NCBI GenBank assembly: GCA_963700475.1
Contig: CAVOXR010000007.1
Coordinates: 124,001-188,000 of the forward strand
Direction: 5' to 3'
From: Prado023 sp963700475
GTDB lineage: Bacteria; Actinomycetota; Actinomycetes; S36-B12; CAIYMF01
DNA length: 64,000 bases
In this document: piece after piece, positions 24,558 to 32,452 of the stretch
Layout: the number at the start of each line of letters is the position of its first letter
Position numbering within the stretch: position 1 is the first letter of the stretch
Position numbers and translations under genes: made by a program
The notes under the pieces: model-generated
What the model was told of the DNA's origin: nothing
Seen by the model: only the letters and a program-made list of their open reading frames with translations
Databases searched by the model: none

Positions 24558-25972
24558 CGCACCCGGACCACCTCGGTGGTCGCATCATCCGGGCGGATGA
24601 TGACCGGATCGGGCCGCCGGACGTGGTCCGACACCCGCAGCAGCAGTCCGAGGATGATCCAGTTGGCCAGCAGCGAGGACCCGCCGGCCGACATGAACGG
24701 CGTGGTCAGGCCGGTGTGCGGGATGAGCTTGGTGACGCCGCCGAGCACGATGAAGGTCTGCAGGCCCAGGACGATCGCGTACCCGGTGACCAGCAGTGTG
24801 CCGAACGGGTCCCGGCTGGCGTGCGCCACACGCAGCGCCCGTTCGATGAGGATCGCGAACAGCACGATGACGGCGAAGCCCCCTGCCATCCCGAGCTCCT
24901 CGCCGAGGGCCGCGAAGATGAAGTCGCTCTCGGCGAAGGGCACCAGCTGCGGGTAGCCCCGGCCCCATCCCGTGCCCATCATGCCGCCGTTGGCGAAGCC
25001 GTACAGCGACTCCACGATCTGGTAGCCCTCTGCGCTGGAGTAGGCGAACGGGTCGAGCCACACCTTCACCCGGATCTGCACATGGCTGAACGCGAGGTAG
25101 GCCATCACCGCGCCGAACACGGTCAGCAGGAAGCCGAGGATGATCCACGAGCGGCGGCCTGTGGCCACGTACAGGAGCCCGACGAACAGCCCGAAGAACA
25201 TCGCCGCCGTGCCGAGGTCGCGCTGGAAGACCACGATCCCCATGGCGATCGCCCAGGCGACGAGGATCGGACCGAGGTCGCGGCCCCGCGGGATGCCCAG
25301 GCCCAGGACCTTGTGCCGGACCAGCGACAGCGACTCGCGGGTCTGGACCAGGTAGGAGGCGAAGAAGATCGTCAGCAGGACCTTGGCCAGCTCGGCGGGC
25401 TGGAAGGTGAACGGCCCCACCTGGATCCACAGGTTCGCCCCACGGATGGTCAGGCCCAAGCCCGGCACCATCGGCAGCAGGAGCAGGACCAGCCCCGCCA
25501 GGCCGATCAGGTACGTGTAGCGGCGAAGGGTCCGATGGTCGCGCACGATCACCAGCACGAGGGCGCAGGCAACCACCCCGACCGCCATCCAGATCGCCTG
25601 CTGGACTGCCACGGAATCGGGGATCTCCACTCCCTTGGCCGCAGCCCGCTTCGCATCGGCGATGTCGAGACGGCCGATCATGGCGATGCCCAGGACATTC
25701 AGTGCGGCGGCCGTGGGGAGCATGACCGGATCGGCGTACGGAGCCAGCCAGCGCACCACGAGGTGGATGCCCAGCAGGCACACCCCCTCGATGATCACGA
25801 TGGTCCGCACGTCAGCCACGACCTCGCCGACCGCGCCCTCGCTGGCCAGGACCAGGGCCAGGGCGCCGATCAGCCACACGAGGACCAGGAGGGCGAGCTC
25901 GGTGTTGCGCCGAGTCGGCTGTGCGGAGCCCACCTGCGACTGCGCGGACCCGGGGATGACCGTGGCAGTCAC
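24554..25972 (-). CDS. rodA: SEDS-family peptidoglycan glycosyltransferase (RodA/FtsW)
   Basis: 472 residues with about ten membrane helices. SEDS motifs include IQVGPFTFQPAELAKVLLTIFFASYL, FVLFQRDLG-like IVVFQRDLGTAAMFFGLFVGLLY, the large loop with ESLYGFANGGMMGTGWGRG and PHTGLTTPFMSAGGSSLLANWI. It polymerises lipid II. The GTG at 25972 overlaps the pstP stop by 4 bp and gives the expected N-terminus; the longer open frame is antisense artefact. Translational coupling to both neighbours is likely. Confidence 0.94.
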   Translation of the reverse strand: MTATVIPGSAQSQVGSAQPTRRNTELALLVLVWLIGALALVLASEGAVGEVVADVRTIVIIEGVCLLGIHLVVRWLAPYADPVMLPTAAALNVLGIAMIGRLDIADAKRAAAKGVEIPDSVAVQQAIWMAVGVVACALVLVIVRDHRTLRRYTYLIGLAGLVLLLLPMVPGLGLTIRGANLWIQVGPFTFQPAELAKVLLTIFFASYLVQTRESLSLVRHKVLGLGIPRGRDLGPILVAWAIAMGIVVFQRDLGTAAMFFGLFVGLLYVATGRRSWIILGFLLTVFGAVMAYLAFSHVQIRVKVWLDPFAYSSAEGYQIVESLYGFANGGMMGTGWGRGYPQLVPFAESDFIFAALGEELGMAGGFAVIVLFAILIERALRVAHASRDPFGTLLVTGYAIVLGLQTFIVLGGVTKLIPHTGLTTPFMSAGGSSLLANWIILGLLLRVSDHVRRPDPVIIRPDDATTEVVRVR

Positions 25973-27546
25973 CGCAGGGCTCCGAGGGAGGCGGTGGGCG
26001 ACGGCGAGGGGCTGGGCAGGGTCGTCCCGGAGCCCGTGCCGGGCTGGACGGCGGGACACCCGAGCGGAGCCTGCCCCGAGGTGCACGACGCGGACTTGGC
26101 CTCGAGGTCGGTCACGATCCGTTGCGCCTCGGACTCGGTCGCCGCGTCCAGCGTGCCCGACAGCTGCGCCTGGTCGTAGTACGGCAGTGACCCCACCGGC
26201 AGCGCCGTGCGCGTCACGACCCGATTCAGGGGCACGCCGGCGACCTGCTGCGGGATCCCCTGGTAGATCGCGACGTACCCTGCGTTGGGACCCACGAACC
26301 ACTGGGAGCTCAACCACCACACGAAGCCCAGCGCACCGACCAGCAGGGCCCCGCCCACCACGGCGACCGCCGCCACTGCCCGCCAGTGCCGGCGGAGCCA
26401 GCCGGGCTGCGCTGGCTCGGGCTCGTCGGGCAGCGCGCCGACCACGGCTGCGGATGCCGATGCCACGGGCAGGGAGCCGGCCTCGACGGCGGCACCGATG
26501 GATCCCGGCGGAGGGGGGGCCGTCTCGACGCGATCGGACTCCAGTGGGGCCCCGGGTGGGCCCTCGTCGGCGAACTCGTCGTCGCCCTGCCCGCCGGGAT
26601 CGTCGGCGGATCCCGACCGGGACCGGACCTGACTCCTGGCGGCCAGCCCTCCGGCCACCACCGGCCCGCCGTGCCCGCCAGGTGCGTCGTTGCCGTCGTC
26701 CCCGGGTCCGACGTCATCGGGGAACATCAGCCCCGGCAGGGCGGCACGGTTCCGCCGGTCACCGGCGGCCCCCACCACGACCGGCCCCCCGAGGGCGGAC
26801 TCGAGGTCCTGGTCGGCGTCGTCGACCTCGATCACGTCGGCGATGACGGCGGTCACGTTGTCCGGCGCGCCCGCCGCCAGGGCCAGGTCGACCAGCTCGG
26901 TCACAGCGGCAGTCGGATCCGGGACCTGGGCGAGCACGGCCTCGATCGCGTCGTCGGTGACGACCCCGCACAGCCCGTCACTGCAGAGCAGGTAGCGGTC
27001 CCCGACCTGCGCCTCGCGGATCGACGTCTCGCCCTCCGGGACGCCCGTTCCGTCGATGGCCCGCAGCAGGAGGTTGCGCTTGGGATGGGTGCGCGCCTCC
27101 TCCGCGGTGATCCTGCCGGAGTCGATGAGGGTCTGGACGTAGGTGTGATCGTGGGTGATCTGGCTGAGCTGACCATCGCGCAGGAGGTAGGCCCGGGAGT
27201 CCCCCACGTGGATCAGGGCGATCCGCCCCCCGCGCCAGAGCACCGCGGTCAGGGTGGTCCCCATCCCCGCTCGCGAGGGGTCGGCGTCGATGAACTGCGC
27301 GATCCGCTCGGCGGAGGTCAGCATGGCGTCGTCGAGGGCGGTCAGGACGTCGCCCGCGGGGAGGTCCTCGGAGTCCAGCTCGGCGAGCGTGGCGACCGCG
27401 GTGGAGCTCGCGAGCTCCCCGGCCGCGTGGCCACCCATGCCATCGGCGACCACCAGCAGCGTGCGTCCGGCGTACCCCGAGTCCTCGTTGTCGCGGCGCA
27501 CCATGCCCACGTCGGACTTCGCCGCGTACCGCAGGAACTGGGTCAT
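25969..27546 (-). CDS. pstP: PP2C-type Ser/Thr phosphatase PstP
   Basis: 525 residues. PP2C domain (about 1-240) with metal-binding VADGMGGHAAG, GMGTTLTAVLW, GDSRAYLLRDGQLSQITHDHT and DNVTAVIADV. It is followed by a Pro/Gly/acidic intracellular linker, a membrane helix (about VVGGALLVGALGFVWWL) and an extracytoplasmic domain of roughly 110 residues with a Ser/Pro tail. It counteracts PknB. It starts 9 bp after fhaB and overlaps rodA by 4 bp. Confidence 0.94.
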   Translation of the reverse strand: MTQFLRYAAKSDVGMVRRDNEDSGYAGRTLLVVADGMGGHAAGELASSTAVATLAELDSEDLPAGDVLTALDDAMLTSAERIAQFIDADPSRAGMGTTLTAVLWRGGRIALIHVGDSRAYLLRDGQLSQITHDHTYVQTLIDSGRITAEEARTHPKRNLLLRAIDGTGVPEGETSIREAQVGDRYLLCSDGLCGVVTDDAIEAVLAQVPDPTAAVTELVDLALAAGAPDNVTAVIADVIEVDDADQDLESALGGPVVVGAAGDRRNRAALPGLMFPDDVGPGDDGNDAPGGHGGPVVAGGLAARSQVRSRSGSADDPGGQGDDEFADEGPPGAPLESDRVETAPPPPGSIGAAVEAGSLPVASASAAVVGALPDEPEPAQPGWLRRHWRAVAAVAVVGGALLVGALGFVWWLSSQWFVGPNAGYVAIYQGIPQQVAGVPLNRVVTRTALPVGSLPYYDQAQLSGTLDAATESEAQRIVTDLEAKSASCTSGQAPLGCPAVQPGTGSGTTLPSPSPSPTASLGALR

Positions 27547-27555
27547 CGCCGCGCC

Positions 27556-28062
27556 CTACCGCTGCAGCTGCAGGGTCGTGCGGCCGACGCGCACCTTGGC
27601 GCCGACGCGCAGGACGGTGGGGCCGGTGATCCGGGTGCGATCGATCCACGTGCCGTTCGTCGAGCCGAGGTCCTCCACGATCCACTGGCCGTCGGACGGG
27701 AAGAACCGGGCGTGCCGGCTGGAGGAGTAGTCGTCCTGGAGCACGAGGGTGGAGTCGGCCGCGCGACCGACCGTGATCGGCGACGTGCCCAGCGGGACGA
27801 CCGTGCCGGCCAGCTCACCCTCCACCACGGCCAGCTTGCGCGGGGTCGAGGAGCTCCGGGCAGCCGCACGCTGCTTGGGCTGCGGCGGCACCGCAGGGGT
27901 GCTGGACGTGGGCAGGCCCGGGACCGGACGACTGGCCGGCTGCGGGCGTGCCTCCTTCGGGGCTGCCAGGTCACGTCGCAGGACCAGGACGATCGCGAAC
28001 ACCGCCAGCCACAGCGCGGCCAGGAAGCCGAACCGCATCAGGGTGATCGCGAACTCAGACAC
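27556..28062 (-). CDS. fhaB: FHA-domain membrane protein FhaB (FipA-like)
   Basis: 168 residues: an N-terminal membrane helix (TLMRFGFLAALWLAVFAIVLVL), a basic/Pro linker and a C-terminal FHA domain with the phosphothreonine-binding phrases GRAADSTLVLQDDYSSSRHARF and DLGSTNGTWIDRTRI. FHA domains read phospho-Thr left by PknB-type kinases; the mycobacterial homologue links FtsZ and FtsQ. It sits 3 bp after fhaA and before pstP. Confidence 0.92.
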   Translation of the reverse strand: MSEFAITLMRFGFLAALWLAVFAIVLVLRRDLAAPKEARPQPASRPVPGLPTSSTPAVPPQPKQRAAARSSSTPRKLAVVEGELAGTVVPLGTSPITVGRAADSTLVLQDDYSSSRHARFFPSDGQWIVEDLGSTNGTWIDRTRITGPTVLRVGAKVRVGRTTLQLQR

Positions 28063-28065
28063 GGG

Positions 28066-28743
28066 TCACCGGGCCCGGTACGTCAGGGTTGTCGTCCCGA
28101 GCTGGATCCGCGACCCATCTGCGAGCACGACGCTGGCGACCATCCGGCCGTTGACGAGCGTGCCGTTGGTCGATCCCAGGTCGCGCAGGGTCACGTCGGT
28201 CCCGAGGGTGATCTCGGCGTGGTGCCGCGAGACACCGGGGTCGTCGATGCGGATGTCCACGTCCGTCCCGCGACCCAACCGGGTGACCGCATGCAGCGGG
28301 TAGGTGATGCCGTCGACCTCGAGGTGCGGCTCGCCGCTGACATCCACGGGGACAGCCGCGTCGGGCTCCCCGCCCGGGCGCACCTCGGAGCGGATCCGGA
28401 AGACGCCGGTGCCCAGGGAGTCGTCCTCGGCGAGGGACACCTCGGCCGCACCCACGAACGCGTAGCGCTGCTGCTGGGCGTACTCCCGCACCAGGCTGGC
28501 GAGCTCCTCGTTGACGGTCTCCTCGAACGCCGAGAGCCGCTCGAAGTCCGCAGCGGACAGCTCCACGACGAAGATGTTGGGCACGACGGTGCGCGCCCGG
28601 CTGACGACGGTGGCACGGTCGTCGAGCTCACGCTGCAGGCCCGCGGCGATCTCCACCGGCTGAACCTCGGACTTGAAGGCCTTCGCGAACGCGCCGTTGA
28701 CCATGCGGTCCAACTTCTTCTCGAAGTTGTCGAGCATCCCCAC
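28066..28743 (-). CDS. fhaA: DUF3662/FHA-domain protein FhaA
   Basis: 225 residues. N-terminal DUF3662 domain (MLDNFEKKLDRMVNGAFAKAFKSEVQPVEIA to about 125) and a C-terminal FHA domain with RLGRGTDVDIRIDDPGVSRHHAEI and LRDLGSTNGTLVNGR. The disordered linker between the two is shorter than in mycobacterial FhaA. The mycobacterial protein binds the phosphorylated pseudokinase domain of MviN, and a free pseudokinase is encoded at 45559. GTG at 28743 is chosen because AAGGAGGTGG lies about 6 nt upstream; ATG 28737 is the alternative. First gene of the operon. Confidence 0.92.
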   Translation of the reverse strand: MGMLDNFEKKLDRMVNGAFAKAFKSEVQPVEIAAGLQRELDDRATVVSRARTVVPNIFVVELSAADFERLSAFEETVNEELASLVREYAQQQRYAFVGAAEVSLAEDDSLGTGVFRIRSEVRPGGEPDAAVPVDVSGEPHLEVDGITYPLHAVTRLGRGTDVDIRIDDPGVSRHHAEITLGTDVTLRDLGSTNGTLVNGRMVASVVLADGSRIQLGTTTLTYRAR

Positions 28744-28814
28744 CGGCCACCTCCTTCCGCGGCATGTGCACACGAGCCCGCCCAGGGCGGACGGCACCGG
28801 CAACGGACCCGATC

Positions 28815-30170
28815 TTAGCCACGCACCGCCGCGGGCCGCAGACTCCACGCGCCGGTCGCGGCGAGCAGCAGCCCGACCCCGATCCACAGGAGAGGGGCGA
28901 TCCCATCGGTGGGGGCGGCGAAGGCGGTCAGGCAGATCCCGCTGACGAGGGCGACGTTGAGGCCGACGTCGTAGAGGGAGAAGATCCGGCCCCGGTAGCT
29001 CTCATCGATGTCCTGCTGCAGGACCGTGTCTCCGGCGATCTTCACGGTCTGCCCGGAGAAGCCCATGGTCAGGGAGCCGACAGCCATGAGGGGCAGGACC
29101 AGGGTCGAGAAGCACAGCGGCGCCACGACGGCCGCCACGAACAGGGTCGTTGCCGACCAGGGGGCCAGTCCGACCCGTCGGACCACGCGGGGGGCGGTCA
29201 CGGCGGCCAGGAGGCTGCCCACCGAGGCTCCGGCAGCCGTGAGCGCGAAGTCGGCCAGGGCGGCATCGGTGGCGTCGGCGGGGTTCAGGGTGTTGCGCAC
29301 CAGCAGGAGGGCGTCGACCAGCAGGGCGCCGAACGCCACCCTGTGGGCCATCACCACGGCCATCCCCCGACGGGCACGCGGCCGATGGTGGACGTGGACG
29401 ATCCCGGCGGCCATGCCGCGCGCCACCGCCATCAGGTCCGAGGTCAGCGAGGCCATCCCCGCCTCCCCGGCCTGGGGGCCGAGGTCGCGCCGCGGGATCC
29501 TGCTCGCGATCGCCGAGGACAGGAGCAGTCCGCAGGCCACCGCGAGGATCAGCCGACTGGCCCCGTCTGGTCCGAGCAGGGGCATCAGCAGCAGGCCGGC
29601 GACGGTGGCGATCGCCGAGGCGATCGTGCCGGCGGTCGGGAACAGCGCGTTGGCCGTCACCAGCTGCGCCGGGGACACCACCAGCGGCAGTCCTGCCGAC
29701 AGCCCGGCCAGCCAGAGCCGGCCGATGCCCATGGTGATGAGGACGGCCGTGCCGAGGTCCAGGCCGTCGCGACCGACCGCCACCATCGCCGCGATCCCGA
29801 TCATGACCCCGCCCCGGGCCAGGTTGGCCACGACCAGGACCCGAGCGCGGTTCCAGCGGTCCAGGAAGACCCCGGTGAACGGGCCGAGCAGGGAGTACGG
29901 GAGCAGCAGCAGGGCGAAGGCGGCGGCGACCTGTGCGGCGGTGGCCTGACGCTCCGGGGAGAACAGCACGAAGGTGCCCAGGGCCGCCTGGAGCAGCCCG
30001 TCGGAGGCCTGGCCCGTCAGCCGTGTGGCCAGCAGGCGCCGCGAGTTGGCCGTGGCCAGCACGGGCCAGCGCACGCCGGGCTCCTCGGGCGGGCTGGGCG
30101 CGGGCACGCCTGCTGCTCCCGGCTGCACCGGATCGCGCGGTTCGGCACCGGGGCCCATGCTTCGCAGCAT
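28815..30170 (-). CDS. MFS transporter
   Basis: 451 residues, about 12 membrane segments. MFS features: LLATRLTGQASDGLLQAALGTFVLF at the N-terminus and the loop LGPFTGVFLDRWNRARVLVVANLARGG (motif A-like, D-R-W-N-R). A conserved YRGRIFSLYDVGLNVALVSG precedes the last helices. Substrate unknown. It is upstream of fhaA on the same strand with a 71-bp gap. The start codons at 30170 and 30158 lie in the palindrome CATGCTTCGCAGCATG, so the exact start is unsure. Confidence 0.8.
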   Translation of the reverse strand: MLRSMGPGAEPRDPVQPGAAGVPAPSPPEEPGVRWPVLATANSRRLLATRLTGQASDGLLQAALGTFVLFSPERQATAAQVAAAFALLLLPYSLLGPFTGVFLDRWNRARVLVVANLARGGVMIGIAAMVAVGRDGLDLGTAVLITMGIGRLWLAGLSAGLPLVVSPAQLVTANALFPTAGTIASAIATVAGLLLMPLLGPDGASRLILAVACGLLLSSAIASRIPRRDLGPQAGEAGMASLTSDLMAVARGMAAGIVHVHHRPRARRGMAVVMAHRVAFGALLVDALLLVRNTLNPADATDAALADFALTAAGASVGSLLAAVTAPRVVRRVGLAPWSATTLFVAAVVAPLCFSTLVLPLMAVGSLTMGFSGQTVKIAGDTVLQQDIDESYRGRIFSLYDVGLNVALVSGICLTAFAAPTDGIAPLLWIGVGLLLAATGAWSLRPAAVRG

Positions 30171-30242
30171 GCCCGCTCTGGGTCATCCCCGTCCACAGGC
30201 GCGCTGGGTGCGCGTAGGCGGGCGCGGATCCATACTGCACAG

Positions 30243-30410
30243 ATGGAGCAGGAGTGGGCCGAGGAGGTGCGGGCAGCAGTGCTCAGCGGGGATGGTCCAG
30301 CCCTGGCGCGGCTGTTCGACGCCGCGGTCGCCGCCGAGGGACGCCCGGGTGCCTCGCGTTCCTGGCTCGACGCGATCTCGGCCTTCGATGCCGACGCCGT
30401 GACCGGCTGA
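30243..30410 (+). CDS. Small hypothetical protein
   Basis: 55 residues, acidic: MEQEWAEEVRAAVLSGDGPA at the start and FDADAVTG at the end. It is predicted mostly helical, with no membrane segment. CATACT lies 6 nt before the ATG, consistent with a leaderless start. The coding frame is the only intact one in the gap between the MFS gene and the ino1 terminator, and it ends just before that hairpin. I believe similar small proteins occur beside ino1 in other actinomycetes but cannot verify it. Function unknown. Confidence 0.5.
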   Translation: MEQEWAEEVRAAVLSGDGPALARLFDAAVAAEGRPGASRSWLDAISAFDADAVTG

Positions 30411-30434
30411 CGAGCGCCTCGCCTCGGTACAGCG

Positions 30435-30474
30435 AGAAGGGCCCCGGGTTCGTGACCCGGGGCCCTTCTCGGCT
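30435..30474. terminator. Strong bidirectional terminator hairpin
   Basis: GAGAAGGGCCCCGGGT and ACCCGGGGCCCTTCTC pair around a TTCGTG-type loop, a 16-bp perfect stem in 30435-30474. It separates the convergent small ORF and the ino1 gene and would terminate both. Confidence 0.85.
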
Positions 30475-30495
30475 GTACCTACCTGCGGATCGGAC

Positions 30496-31575
30496 TCAGC
30501 TGTCGATCTCGCCGGCGATGAACTGCTCCACCTTCAGCTTGCAGATGTCGTCCGCGTACTGCTCCGGCGGGGACTTCATGAAGTAGCTGGACGCGCTCAG
30601 GATCGGGCCACCGATGCCACGGTCCTTGGCGATCTTCGCTGCGCGCAGCGCGTCGATGATCACACCGGCCGAGTTGGGGGAGTCCCACACCTCGAGCTTG
30701 TACTCCAGGCTCAGGGGCACGTCGCCGAACGCGCGGCCCTCGAGGCGCACGAACGCCCACTTGCGGTCGTCGAGCCAGGCCACGTAGTCCGAGGGACCGA
30801 TGTGGATGTTGCGGGGCTCGATCTTGCCCGCCATCTGCGAGGTGACCGACTGGGTCTTGGAGATCTTCTTGGACTCGAGGCGGTCGCGCTCGAGCATGTT
30901 CATGAAGTCCATGTTGCCGCCGACGTTGAGCTGGTAGGTCCGGTCGACGGTGACGCCGCGGTCCTCGAACAGCCTGGTCAGCACGCGGTGGGTGATGGTG
31001 GCGCCCACCTGGCTCTTGATGTCGTCGCCGACGATCGGCACACCGGCGTCCTCGAACTTCTTGGCCCACTCCGGCGTGCCGGCGATGAACACGGGAAGCG
31101 CGTTGACGAAGGCGACCTTGGCGTCGATGGCGCACTGCGCGTAGTACTTCGCGGCCTGCTCCGACCCGACGGGCAGGTAGCAGATCAGGACGTCGACCTT
31201 GTTCTCCAGGAGGCTGGCGACGATGTCCACCGGCTCCTCGTCGGACTCGGTCACCATCTCGCGGTAGTACTTGCCCAGGCCGTCGAGGGTGTGGCCGCGG
31301 GACACGGTCACGCCCGACGGGGGCACGTCGCAGATCTTGATGGTGTTGTTCTCGCTGGCCACGATGGCGTGCGCGAGATCCTGGCCGACCTTCTTGGCAT
31401 CGACGTCGTACGCGGCCACGAACTCGATGTCGCGGACGTGGTACTCGCCGAACTGGACGTGCATGAGACCCGGCACACGGTCGTTGACGTCCGCGTCCTT
31501 GTAGTACTCCACACCCTGCACGAGGGAGGAGGCGCAGTTGCCCACGCCCACGATGGCCACACGAATGGCACCCAT
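30496..31575 (-). CDS. ino1: myo-Inositol-3-phosphate synthase
   Basis: 359 residues. NAD-binding VAIVGVGNCASSLVQGVEYY at the N-terminus; family blocks CYLPVGSEQAAKYYAQCAIDA, VGDDIKSQVGATITHRVL, LNVGGNMDFMNML and the lysine-rich KISKTQSV region are all intact. It converts glucose 6-phosphate to inositol 3-phosphate, feeding phosphatidylinositol and mycothiol synthesis. AAAGGAAC precedes the ATG at 31575. It is 14 bp after the padR gene, so it is probably autoregulated with it, and it ends at a strong terminator. Confidence 0.95.
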   Translation of the reverse strand: MGAIRVAIVGVGNCASSLVQGVEYYKDADVNDRVPGLMHVQFGEYHVRDIEFVAAYDVDAKKVGQDLAHAIVASENNTIKICDVPPSGVTVSRGHTLDGLGKYYREMVTESDEEPVDIVASLLENKVDVLICYLPVGSEQAAKYYAQCAIDAKVAFVNALPVFIAGTPEWAKKFEDAGVPIVGDDIKSQVGATITHRVLTRLFEDRGVTVDRTYQLNVGGNMDFMNMLERDRLESKKISKTQSVTSQMAGKIEPRNIHIGPSDYVAWLDDRKWAFVRLEGRAFGDVPLSLEYKLEVWDSPNSAGVIIDALRAAKIAKDRGIGGPILSASSYFMKSPPEQYADDICKLKVEQFIAGEIDS

Positions 31576-31589
31576 CTGATGTTCCTTTC

Positions 31590-32228
31590 TCACCCGCGGG
31601 CTGGCGAGCGACGCGGCCCGGCCCCGGTATCTCCGGATTGGTTGTTGGACGCGTCGGCGGATCCTTCGCGCCGTCCTTGGTTCTCGTTGTCGATCAACTC
31701 GTTGAGCCAGCGCACCTCGCGCTCGACACCCTCCAGGCCGTGCCGCTGCAGGGCCTGCGTGTAGGTGTCCAGCCGCTCGCGGTTGCGGGCGGTCGAGGCA
31801 GCCAGGTTGCTGCGTCGTTCCTCCATCCGGCTGCGCCGGCCCTCGAGGATGCGCACGCGCACCTCAGCCGGGGTGCTGCCGAAGAAGGCCATGTGCACGC
31901 CGAACGCCTCGTCCTCCCACGCCTCGGGACCGGTGCGCGAGACGAGCTCGGCGAAGCGGTCCTTGCCGTCGGCGGTGAGCTCGTAGACGATCTTCGCGCG
32001 TCGGCCCGAGAGGACCGGAGCGCTGGCGTCCGCGGCACCCGCCTCGGCGATCAGACCCCGGTCGAGCAGGTCCTTGAGCGCCGGGTAGAGCGAGCCGTAC
32101 GAGATGGCTCGGAACGTCCCCATCACTGCGTTGAGCCGCTTGCGCAGCTCGTAGCCGTGCATGGGAGCATCCTGGAGAAGGCCGAGGATCGCGAACTCGA
32201 GCACTGCGCTGCGGCGAGTGGCTGCCAT
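31590..32228 (-). CDS. PadR family transcriptional regulator
   Basis: 212 residues. Winged-helix N-domain (LEFAILGLLQDAPMHGYELRKRLNAVMGTFRAISYGSLYPALKDL) and a long C-terminal helical dimerisation domain ending in a charged Asn/Gly-rich tail. It is the first gene of a padR-ino1 operon, a pairing conserved in actinobacteria. A perfect 8-bp inverted repeat at 32269-32289 lies 40 bp upstream of the start and is the likely operator. ATG 32228 is the family-consistent start; ATG 32288 is in frame but would lie within the palindrome. Confidence 0.9.
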   Translation of the reverse strand: MAATRRSAVLEFAILGLLQDAPMHGYELRKRLNAVMGTFRAISYGSLYPALKDLLDRGLIAEAGAADASAPVLSGRRAKIVYELTADGKDRFAELVSRTGPEAWEDEAFGVHMAFFGSTPAEVRVRILEGRRSRMEERRSNLAASTARNRERLDTYTQALQRHGLEGVEREVRWLNELIDNENQGRREGSADASNNQSGDTGAGPRRSPARG

Positions 32229-32268
32229 CGCGGAGTACCGTCCTCTCACTGGCCTGGAGTTACGAACT

Positions 32269-32289
32269 GATGTATCGAGTTGATACATC
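32269..32289. promoter_or_regulatory. Candidate PadR operator (inverted repeat)
   Basis: GATGTATC, 5-nt spacer GAGTT, GATACATC. Perfect 8-bp dyad in an AT-rich patch 41-61 bp upstream of the padR start. PadR proteins commonly bind ATGTAT/ATACAT-type dyads at their own promoters. The coincidence of a perfect dyad and the gene makes autoregulation of padR-ino1 likely. Confidence 0.7.
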
Positions 32290-32452
32290 GAATAATGTAC
32301 CCGACTCGTCCGGGACGTGCAAATGACACGCCCGGTTCACCGGCCGGCCACTCGGGGAACGCATCCCCGCGAGGTCCGCCGCCGAGCAGGGGACCTATGA
32401 CCGCCACAGCCGGGCCCTCCGGACCGCCGCCGGAGAGCGCGACCACGGAAGA

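Noticed and set aside
26386..28818. 810-codon open frame across pstP-fhaB-fhaA on the plus strand
   Set aside because: Antisense to three well-recognised genes, with no domain features.
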